Below the pieces are notes generated by a model. That model was not told the DNA's origin, ran no database searches, and was given only the letters and a program-made list of their open reading frames with translations. From assembly GCA_964506645.1 (NCBI GenBank), contig CAZDML010000042.1, positions 1-15,051 on the forward strand: DNA of 15,051 nt, written 5' to 3'. This DNA is from CAZDML01 sp964506645 (GTDB lineage: Bacteria; Elusimicrobiota; Elusimicrobia; 2-01-FULL-59-12). Position numbers and translations under genes: made by a program. How positions within the stretch are numbered: the stretch's first letter is position 1; each line of letters opens with the position of its first letter. Below are positions 5,950 through 12,244 of this stretch, piece by piece.

Positions 5950-7800
5950 ATGACGTTTTGCTCTCAGCTTCTTCTGCTCCTCTGTTTAGCGTCGCAGGCG
6001 TTTGCCGCTTCCACGGAATGGAAGACCAACCCCTACGGTCAGGTGCGGCTCGTTGCATCGCATGAGCGTGCACCGAAGCAGGGGGAGATTTTCCTCGGGA
6101 TGCATTTTAAAACGATCCCCGGTTGGCATGTGTATTGGAAAAACAGCGGAGACGCTGGGTTTGCGCCGCAGTTCGCCTGGAACGGCTCTCGTGGGCTTGC
6201 GGGAACGGAGACCCTCTGGCCGATGCCGATGGTGTATGCCCTGCCGGGGGGTCTCAAGGCGATCGGCTATGAAGGAGAGGTTGTTTATCCGATCCGGGCG
6301 AGGGTGAAAACAACCGGTGACACGCTGCATATTGCTGCTGATGTGAATTATCTGACCTGTGGAACGTCAGAGCTTTGTGTGCCGTTTCATTACAGCTTTG
6401 CCCTCGATATACCTGTGGGCGATCCTGCCGCGCTCGATTCACAAACGCAATCTCTGATTGAACAGTTCCGCGCTCGGGTGCCTGCGACAGAACCGGCTAT
6501 CGAGCAGCTTCCCAAAGCCAAAGAAATGCCGGCGCCTGTCAGCATGATGTTATCGCTCTGGGTGCTCATCCTCTTGGGTTTTTTAGGTGGACTCATCCTC
6601 AATGTCATGCCCTGCGTCCTGCCGGTGTTGTCCATTAAGCTTCTCTGGTTTTTCCAGCAAGGCGAAGAGCATCATCCGCTGGCGATTCGCGGCGGGGCGC
6701 TCGCGGGGGCGGCGGGAATTATCACGTCCTTTATCGGTCTTGCGCTGGTAGCCATCGCCGCCCGACATTTGGGGCATGCCGTTGGGTGGGGGATTCAATT
6801 TCAAGAGCCCGTGTTTGTAGCGTTCCTGGGGGTGGTGATCTTTTTATTTGCGCTCAATCTCTGGGGTGTTTTTGAGATCGGTCTTCCGCGCTTCCTCGGT
6901 CAGTTTGCCACCTCGGCATCGGGAGAAGAAACGTGGCTGACACATTTTGTGTCCGGACTTTTTGTCACGCTGCTAGCGACCCCCTGCTCCGCACCGTTTC
7001 TGGGAAGTGCCATGGGGTTTGCATTGACCCAGCCTGCGAACATCGTGCTTATCGCATTTCTTGCCGCGGGTACGGGGATGGCGTTTCCCTATCTGGTGTT
7101 GGCCGCACTTCCGAATTCGATCCGCTGGCTACCCAAACCTGGAAGCTGGATGATCTACGTGCGCTACAGCATGGGATTCTTGCTGTTGCTGACACTCGCC
7201 TGGCTGGAATATGTGCTGTCCCGGCAAATTCACACCACAGGGTTGGTGCTTTTTAATGGGGTATTGGTGGGTTTGGGACTCCTGTCCTGGCTCAAAGAAA
7301 CAGTGCTCGTCAAACATCATGGAGAGTCTACGGGCACGACGCGAATGTTGGGCGCCTTGATGGGGCTGCTTGTTCTGGCGGCTCTGGGACTCGTTCGTCA
7401 CGCGCGTTTAAGCGATCTCTCCCGCGACGTTTCTGCTGCACCCGCGACAGAAACACTCGCCTGGATTCCTTTTGATGAGGAGAGGATCCGGCAGTCCGTG
7501 TCGCAGGGGTATCCGGTGCTCGTGGATGTGACGGCCGATTGGTGTTTTACCTGTAAATACAACGAACGATTTGTTCTCGCGCAAGGTGAGGTGGTGCAGG
7601 CACTCAAACAACGTCACGTGGTTGTAATGCGAGCCGATTGGACCAATCGAGACGCACGGATTGGGGATTACTTAAAGCGGTTTGGCCGGGTGGGGATTCC
7701 TTTTTATGCGTACTATCCTGTGGATGGTCGGCCTGTGCAGGTATTTCCGGAATTTTTAACGAAGCGCTGGGTTCTTCAGACGATCGAGGGAGGCCACTAG
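5950..7800 (+). CDS. ScsB/DsbD-type thiol:disulfide interchange protein, 616 aa
   Basis: This inner-membrane protein passes reducing power from cytoplasmic thioredoxin to periplasmic partners. A signal peptide (residues 1-19, ending QAFA) is followed by a periplasmic N-terminal domain with the Cys pair C137/C143 in CGTSELCVP. The pattern GWHVYWKNSGDAG is typical of ScsB-like rather than E. coli-type DsbD N domains. Residues 200-480 hold about eight membrane segments with the CcdA-like pair C222 (NVMPCVLPVLSIK) and C346 (LATPCSAPFLGSAMG). The C-terminal thioredoxin domain has DVTADWCFTCKYNE (C532/C535) and the cis-Pro segment VGIPFYAYY. All three redox pairs are intact. ScsB proteins are linked to copper tolerance and periplasmic thiol repair; here the Cys-rich and His-rich neighbours fit that. 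Its last 45 bp overlap the hemY 3' end on the other strand. Confidence 0.92.
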   Translation: MTFCSQLLLLLCLASQAFAASTEWKTNPYGQVRLVASHERAPKQGEIFLGMHFKTIPGWHVYWKNSGDAGFAPQFAWNGSRGLAGTETLWPMPMVYALPGGLKAIGYEGEVVYPIRARVKTTGDTLHIAADVNYLTCGTSELCVPFHYSFALDIPVGDPAALDSQTQSLIEQFRARVPATEPAIEQLPKAKEMPAPVSMMLSLWVLILLGFLGGLILNVMPCVLPVLSIKLLWFFQQGEEHHPLAIRGGALAGAAGIITSFIGLALVAIAARHLGHAVGWGIQFQEPVFVAFLGVVIFLFALNLWGVFEIGLPRFLGQFATSASGEETWLTHFVSGLFVTLLATPCSAPFLGSAMGFALTQPANIVLIAFLAAGTGMAFPYLVLAALPNSIRWLPKPGSWMIYVRYSMGFLLLLTLAWLEYVLSRQIHTTGLVLFNGVLVGLGLLSWLKETVLVKHHGESTGTTRMLGALMGLLVLAALGLVRHARLSDLSRDVSAAPATETLAWIPFDEERIRQSVSQGYPVLVDVTADWCFTCKYNERFVLAQGEVVQALKQRHVVVMRADWTNRDARIGDYLKRFGRVGIPFYAYYPVDGRPVQVFPEFLTKRWVLQTIEGGH

Positions 7801-9177
7801 CTGATCCGCGGCCCATTCGCCGCTTTCAATGCAGTCCGGAATTCCAACCCCGTTTTTCCAATTTCCTGCCAAGCGAAGTCCCGGTAGTTCTTCCAGAGAT
7901 TCATCCAACGTCAACATCCGCTGCACATGCCCGACCGTGTATTGCGCCATCGCGCGCGGCCAGCGCTGCAGCACCGCCCAGTGTGGAGCGGCAGTGAGGC
8001 CTAAGAGCGAACGGACGTCTTCCGTCACGCGGTGAATGAGGTCGGCATCCGGCATCTCCAGAAGGTCTTTCTGAATCGCTCCACCGATAAAGGCGCGCAG
8101 AAGGACGGTGCCGGTTGGAGCGCGCCCTTCAAATTTCTGGTGTGTAAACGTGCAGGCCATGGCCGGCCGCTTTTCGCGCTGGGGACAGACGTAGCCAAAG
8201 CCTTTGGGCAGGTTCGCGGCCGCCGATTCCGGAAAGGCCATATTCAATGTGGCTGATTCCGTATAGGTCACGCTCTCCAAGAGGCTGCTGATGCGACGAT
8301 GCACAGGACGAAGTAGCGCTGCGCTGGCATGTGCCGGGAGCGCCAGACAGAGGGCGTCAAACAGGACGGTATCTCCCGAGGCCAGCACAAGCTGCCATTG
8401 TCCATGCGATGTCCGGACAATTTCTTTGACGGCGGTGGAGGGATGGAGTCCTTCCGCAGGGAGTTTTTGTTCCAGGGCGCGGACTAATGTTTCCATGCCG
8501 CGGCGCAGCGATACAAACAGGCTGTAACGGGCTCCGGAGGCTGCTTGCACACCGATGGCTCGTTTTTTTAAGCCGAGGAGAACACTACCGTATTTTTCTT
8601 CCATCTCAATAAACCGTGGAAACGTGGCGCGTAGGCTGAGCGTTTCAGGGTCGGCAGCATAGATACCGCTGAGCAAGGGCTGTGCGAAGGCCTCGAGCAT
8701 CTCCTGTCCAAAGCGCCTACGGACAAAGGAAGCGAGCGATTCATCCGGCTCTCCCTGGTGTTTGGGGATCAGCGGTTCTGCCATCGCGCGGAGTTTTCCT
8801 TTCCAACTCAAAAGTGGGCTTTCAAGAAAGGGGCGAAGCTTGGAAGGCCCGAGCAGGTAAAAGCCTTCAGGAACCGGGTGCAGCTCTCCCCGATGAACAA
8901 TAAAACTCCGGCGGTTTTCTGTGCGTGTTCCGATCAGTTCTGATTCCAGGCCAAGTTCTTTACAGAGCCCGATGCCGCGGGGTTTTTCCGATATAAAACA
9001 ATCCGGCCCGCCTTCCAGTAAGAATCCGTCTTTTTCTGTGGTTTGTAGGACTCCTCCCAGTCGAGACGAAGCCTCGTAAAGATGGAGATCGCAGGAGGTG
9101 GTGTTGTGGAGGCGATAGGCAGCGGCAAGTCCCGTGATCCCGCCGCCAACGACGGCAATACGGGGGCGTGTGCTCAT
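7756..9177 (-). CDS. hemY: Protoporphyrinogen/coproporphyrinogen oxidase, HemY type, 473 aa
   Basis: An FAD-dependent oxidase that converts a porphyrinogen to the porphyrin using oxygen. The N-terminal dinucleotide motif is VVGGGITGLAAAYRL (residues 9-23), followed by EASSRLGG and FLLEGGPDCF. The family C terminus LAGNWKNGVGIPDCIESGEWAADQL is present, and the length is typical. The same family is called HemG in some annotations, but it is unrelated to the flavodoxin-like E. coli HemG. The ATG at 9177 follows the hemH stop after a single base, with no strong Shine-Dalgarno, so translation is probably coupled. In Bacillus-type organisms this enzyme (CgoX) acts on coproporphyrinogen III; in others it acts on protoporphyrinogen IX. 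The sequence alone does not decide. The 3' end overlaps the convergent dsbD-like gene by 45 bp. Confidence 0.93.
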   Translation of the reverse strand: MSTRPRIAVVGGGITGLAAAYRLHNTTSCDLHLYEASSRLGGVLQTTEKDGFLLEGGPDCFISEKPRGIGLCKELGLESELIGTRTENRRSFIVHRGELHPVPEGFYLLGPSKLRPFLESPLLSWKGKLRAMAEPLIPKHQGEPDESLASFVRRRFGQEMLEAFAQPLLSGIYAADPETLSLRATFPRFIEMEEKYGSVLLGLKKRAIGVQAASGARYSLFVSLRRGMETLVRALEQKLPAEGLHPSTAVKEIVRTSHGQWQLVLASGDTVLFDALCLALPAHASAALLRPVHRRISSLLESVTYTESATLNMAFPESAAANLPKGFGYVCPQREKRPAMACTFTHQKFEGRAPTGTVLLRAFIGGAIQKDLLEMPDADLIHRVTEDVRSLLGLTAAPHWAVLQRWPRAMAQYTVGHVQRMLTLDESLEELPGLRLAGNWKNGVGIPDCIESGEWAADQLVASLDRLKNPALR

Positions 9178-9178
9178 G

Positions 9179-10243
9179 TTAGCGAGGGCGGCCGGTCGTC
9201 GCCGGAGCTTTGGTGCAGGGAGGTTCTGCGGAACCTGGAAAACAAAAACAGATGGAGGATCCCCGGCCTACTTTGGCACCCCGGGAGCCGTCGCGGAATA
9301 GGGTGGTAGCAGCCGCCGTTTGTTCAGGGAGAGCCGAGCTCTGGGCGCGTGCCCTTACGACATCGGCCATGAGCCGGCAGAAGAGCGGATGATCACCCAC
9401 GGTCTTGGCACGGTAGAGGCGCAGACCCAGCGTGTCAGCGGTTTGTTTGGCTTCGATATCAAGGTCGTAGAGGACTTCGACATGATCGGCGACAAAGCCA
9501 ATGGGTATGGCCAGAACATTGCGTATACCGGTTTTGGCTTTCTCGCGCATCCAGTCGCTGATATCGGGTTCCAGCCAGGCGTCGGCCGGATTACCGCTGC
9601 GGCTGGTGTAAGCGAGAGACCATTCTTTCTGACCCAGCAATCGCGTCACGAGGTCTGCCGTTTTGCGAAGCTCTTCGACATAGGTGGATTCTTTGGCCAT
9701 GCCGCAGGGGATGGAATGGGCCGTAAAAACCCAAGCGGCATCCGCAGGCGCTTTGACGTCCTGGATACGTTCGGTGATGGTCTGGAGAAACAGAGGATGG
9801 TCGAACCAGGGGCCGACGTAATCGATAGCCGGCGCTTGAGGTCCAATCTTTTGCCGTGCCGTTTCCACGGCGGTGACATAGGATTCCAAACTCGAGAGCG
9901 ATCGGTGCGCGGCGGTAATAAATCCAATGGCTTTTTTAACACCATCGGCCATCATCTTGCGCAGCGTGTCCTCAATATAGGGATCCCAATTTTTCTGGCC
10001 GATGTACACGGGCCAGGGCGTATCGGTCTGGCTCAGAACCTGCTGCAAGCAAGCGGCCTGCTGGCGCGTAATTTCATTGATGGGGGATCGCCCGTTGAAC
10101 AAGGCGTAATGATGGGCCACGTCTTCCAATCGCGAGCGGGGAATATTGCGGCCGCGGGTGACGTTTTCCAGAAATGGCATGACATCGTCCATTTTTTCAG
10201 GACCGCCAAAGGAAATGACAAAAACAGCATCGATGGCACTCAT
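9179..10243 (-). CDS. hemH: Ferrochelatase, actinobacterial-like, with Cys-containing C-terminal tail, 354 aa
   Basis: It inserts ferrous iron into a porphyrin at the end of heme synthesis. The N terminus ISFGGPEKMDDVMPFLENVTRG resembles the actinobacterial type. The metal-site His is H176 in FTAHSIP and the conserved Glu is E256 in GFVADHVEVLYDLD. Where B. subtilis CpfC has an iron-binding Tyr (Y13), this protein has F12. A 50-residue C-terminal extension holds C332, C334 and C343 (ICFCFPGSAEPPC), reminiscent of the [2Fe-2S] tails of mycobacterial ferrochelatases. The internal fourth Cys of that group appears to be Leu here (L119), though C180 lies close to H176. The start at 10243 overlaps the hemDE stop (TAATG) and has AAGGA 7 nt upstream; longer in-frame starts lie inside hemDE and are unlikely. 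Confidence 0.93.
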   Translation of the reverse strand: MSAIDAVFVISFGGPEKMDDVMPFLENVTRGRNIPRSRLEDVAHHYALFNGRSPINEITRQQAACLQQVLSQTDTPWPVYIGQKNWDPYIEDTLRKMMADGVKKAIGFITAAHRSLSSLESYVTAVETARQKIGPQAPAIDYVGPWFDHPLFLQTITERIQDVKAPADAAWVFTAHSIPCGMAKESTYVEELRKTADLVTRLLGQKEWSLAYTSRSGNPADAWLEPDISDWMREKAKTGIRNVLAIPIGFVADHVEVLYDLDIEAKQTADTLGLRLYRAKTVGDHPLFCRLMADVVRARAQSSALPEQTAAATTLFRDGSRGAKVGRGSSICFCFPGSAEPPCTKAPATTGRPR

Positions 10244-12210
10244 TATTTTTTCCTTGAGAGTTCGTGGACGACGTCCACGAGGGCTTTCACGTGGCCCACG
10301 GGAGTTTGGGGAAGAACCCCATGTCCGAGATTGAAAATATGGCCCGGCCGCTCTCCGGCCTGATCCAAAATAGTTTGTGCTTGTTTGCGGATCTCCGGGA
10401 TCTCGGCAAAGAGGGTCGTGGGATCCATATTGCCCATGATGGCGCGGTCGTAACCCACCCGTTTCCAGCCTTCTGCCAAGCTGACGCGCCAATCCAGGCC
10501 GATGACATCGCCACCGGCTTCTTTCATGAGTTCCAGTAGCGCACTCGTGCCGGTGCCGAAATGAATGACGGGGGTGCCTTTTGTGAGACCGCGCAAAACC
10601 GTGCGGGAGTGCGGCAGCACGTACTGCCGGTAATCCTCAGGCGATAAACAGCCGACCCAGCTATCAAACAACTGCACGGCCTGTGCGCCGGCCGCAATCT
10701 GTGCATTCAAATAGGGGATGAGGCTCGCCGTCAACGTTTCCATCAGGGCATGCCAGGCTTTCGGTTCTTTGTACATCAGACTTTTGGTGTGGATGAAATT
10801 ACGTGATCCCATGCCTTCCACCATGTAGGACGCCAGCGTAAAGGGTGCGCCTGCGAAGCCGATGAGTGGAATGGTCGGCGGAAGCCCGGCGCGGGTTTTG
10901 CGAATGGCGTCATAGACGTAAGACAAAGCCGATGGATCTTGAAGGGGTTTTAGTCGTGTGACATCGGAGGCGGTGCGGACGGGGTTATGAATGACCGGCC
11001 CTTCGCCCTTGGCATATTCCAGGTTCAGCCCCATGGGTTCGACGATGACGAGAAGGTCCGAGAAAATGATCGCGGCGTCGACGCCGAGACGGTTGACGGC
11101 GTAAATCGTAACTTCAGCAGCCAGGTCGGAATCTTTACAGAGATCAAGAAAACTGTGGCGGTCACGGATGTCGCGGTACTCTTTCATGTACCGACCGGCC
11201 TGACGCATCAGCCAAACAGGGGTGACCTCCGTCGGCTCACGACGGCAAGCTTTGAGAAAGGGGGAGTTCTTAAGGACGTCGTCCCCGAATTGTGTTATCG
11301 GGGACCCATGAGACATGTTTCGTGGATCCCCGATAGAGACCTTCGGGGATGACACCGTAGTACGTTTCTTCTCCAGAAGCCCCGGTCCTTTCCGGCTGGC
11401 TTCGAGTACGAGGTTGCCCATCTTGGGATGTTCCGGTTCCACATCGACCGGAACACCGTACTCGTCCATAAATTGACTGCAGGTCGGACCGACGGAGGCC
11501 ACGACAACTTTGGCGAGAGCTTTACGTAGTTCTTCTTCCACGCCTTCTTCCTGCGCCATCTGCATGACATGATTAATCTGCGTTCCGTTAGTAAAGAGCA
11601 CGACGTCCGCCTGTCCCTCCACGATCGTGCGTAATGCTTTACGCAGCGGTGCTGTATCTTCCGGCAGAGCCCAGCGGTAGACCGGCACACGCACGAGTTT
11701 GGCCCCACGCTTTAAAAGACCCTCATTTAAGTCTTTGTCTGGGATTCCGTATTCCTGCACCGCGACGGTCTTTCCTTTGAGTGGGAAGGTGAGATCGAGT
11801 GCCGCGAGAATTTCATGACGCGTGTTGGGCTCAGGAATTGTGAGGGTGGGCTTGAGTCCCCATTCAGAAAGGACCGTCACGGGTTTGGGTCCGCGCGCCA
11901 CGAGAGTGACTTTAGAAAGCGCTTTGAGCAGGGATTGGTGCGAATGCCGTGTCTCGAGGACATCGAAGAGCGTCTTTACTCCGACTCCGGTGAGCAGAAT
12001 AAGAGCATGAATTTCGCCCTTCATCAGCCGTTCACCAAACGCCATGGCTTCCGTATTTTGTTCCAAGGGAATTTCACGCATGGAAGGGGCGACCACGGCC
12101 TGCCCGCCGTTGCGGGTGATAAGGTCGCTCATTTCGGACGCACGTCGGCTCTCGAAAGAGACGACCCGCAATCCTTTAAATCCTTTATCGGACGAAACCG
12201 AGGAGGGCAT
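10243..12210 (-). CDS. hemDE: Fused uroporphyrinogen-III synthase / uroporphyrinogen decarboxylase (HemD-HemE), 655 aa
   Basis: Two consecutive heme-pathway enzymes in one frame. Residues 12-275 are a HemD-type domain (VVSFESRRASEM, VAPSMREIPLE, TGVGVKTLF, VVLFTNGTQI, ASVGPTCSQFMDEYG), which closes hydroxymethylbilane into uroporphyrinogen III. Residues 315-655 are a full HemE domain, which decarboxylates it to coproporphyrinogen III: PVWLMRQAGRYMKEY, the catalytic Asp in AAIIFSDLL (D385), GFAGAPFTLASYMVEG, FDSWVG, GLDWRV and NLGHGVLPQTP. The linker (286-311) is encoded by a REP-like palindrome pair, and M299 inside it could serve as a separate hemE start giving 357 aa, a normal HemE length. 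The ATG at 12210 lacks a Shine-Dalgarno and follows an extended -10-like box by 6 nt. hemH and hemY follow without gaps. An assembly artefact at the junction is possible but not suggested by the open frame. Confidence 0.92.
   Translation of the reverse strand: MPSSVSSDKGFKGLRVVSFESRRASEMSDLITRNGGQAVVAPSMREIPLEQNTEAMAFGERLMKGEIHALILLTGVGVKTLFDVLETRHSHQSLLKALSKVTLVARGPKPVTVLSEWGLKPTLTIPEPNTRHEILAALDLTFPLKGKTVAVQEYGIPDKDLNEGLLKRGAKLVRVPVYRWALPEDTAPLRKALRTIVEGQADVVLFTNGTQINHVMQMAQEEGVEEELRKALAKVVVASVGPTCSQFMDEYGVPVDVEPEHPKMGNLVLEASRKGPGLLEKKRTTVSSPKVSIGDPRNMSHGSPITQFGDDVLKNSPFLKACRREPTEVTPVWLMRQAGRYMKEYRDIRDRHSFLDLCKDSDLAAEVTIYAVNRLGVDAAIIFSDLLVIVEPMGLNLEYAKGEGPVIHNPVRTASDVTRLKPLQDPSALSYVYDAIRKTRAGLPPTIPLIGFAGAPFTLASYMVEGMGSRNFIHTKSLMYKEPKAWHALMETLTASLIPYLNAQIAAGAQAVQLFDSWVGCLSPEDYRQYVLPHSRTVLRGLTKGTPVIHFGTGTSALLELMKEAGGDVIGLDWRVSLAEGWKRVGYDRAIMGNMDPTTLFAEIPEIRKQAQTILDQAGERPGHIFNLGHGVLPQTPVGHVKALVDVVHELSRKK
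10251..10255 (-). promoter_or_regulatory. Shine-Dalgarno site of hemH inside the end of hemDE
   Basis: AAGGA on the minus strand lies 7 nt before the hemH ATG at 10243, within the last codons of hemDE. It fixes the hemH start and lets ribosomes initiate independently of the TAATG overlap. Confidence 0.7.
11278..11353. repeat. REP/BIME-like pair of inverted palindromes at the HemD/HemE junction
   Basis: Two hairpins lie 45 nt apart: GTCCCCGA/TCGGGGAC (11281-11288 with 11298-11305) and ATCCCCGA/TCGGGGAT (11326-11333 with 11343-11350). Each has 8-bp arms and a 9-nt loop. The 36-bp units at 11278-11313 (plus) and 11318-11353 (minus) align with 26 of 36 identical bases, most differences being in the loop, so the element is an inverted pair around CATG, like a bacterial interspersed mosaic element. 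It is 76 bp, read in frame as linker residues 286-311 of hemDE. The motif CCCCGA..TCGGGGAT-CC resembles palindromes that occur in many genomes, but I could not search for further copies. Confidence 0.85.
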
Positions 12211-12216
12211 AGGGAG

Positions 12217-12225
12217 ATTTTAGCA
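12217..12225 (-). promoter_or_regulatory. Extended -10 promoter element before hemDE
   Basis: On the minus strand TGCTAAAAT fits an extended -10 (TGn plus 5 of 6 matches to TATAAT) and ends exactly 6 nt before the hemDE ATG at 12210. The 6 intervening bases (CTCCCT) hold no Shine-Dalgarno. This places the transcript start at the A of ATG. A matching -35 was not found, which is usual for extended -10 promoters. It gives the heme genes a start of their own, apart from the large upstream gene. Confidence 0.5.
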
Positions 12226-12234
12226 CAGCAGAGG

Positions 12235-12244
12235 GAGGGCCCTC
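12235..12244. repeat. GC-rich palindrome at the end of the large fusion gene
   Basis: GAGGGCCCTC is a perfect 10-bp palindrome overlapping the TGA stop of the large fusion gene (12243-12245). It has no loop and no following T-run, so it is not a usual terminator. It lies just upstream of the proposed hemDE promoter and could be an operator or chance. Confidence 0.3.

Noticed and set aside
9178..9330. Ferrochelatase C-terminal tail as a frameshift artefact
   Set aside because: The tail differs from the core in composition, but its end fits the one-base gap to hemY, and Cys-containing tails are known in related ferrochelatases, so I kept it as real.
9320..10363. 347-codon open frame on the plus strand opposite hemH
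   Set aside because: It is antisense to well-conserved ferrochelatase sequence, shows no domain and has no Shine-Dalgarno; it is a shadow frame.
10244..10492. 83-residue N-terminal extension of hemH
   Set aside because: The upstream in-frame ATG lies inside hemE coding sequence, and the ferrochelatase family begins at the ATG at 10243, which has its own Shine-Dalgarno.
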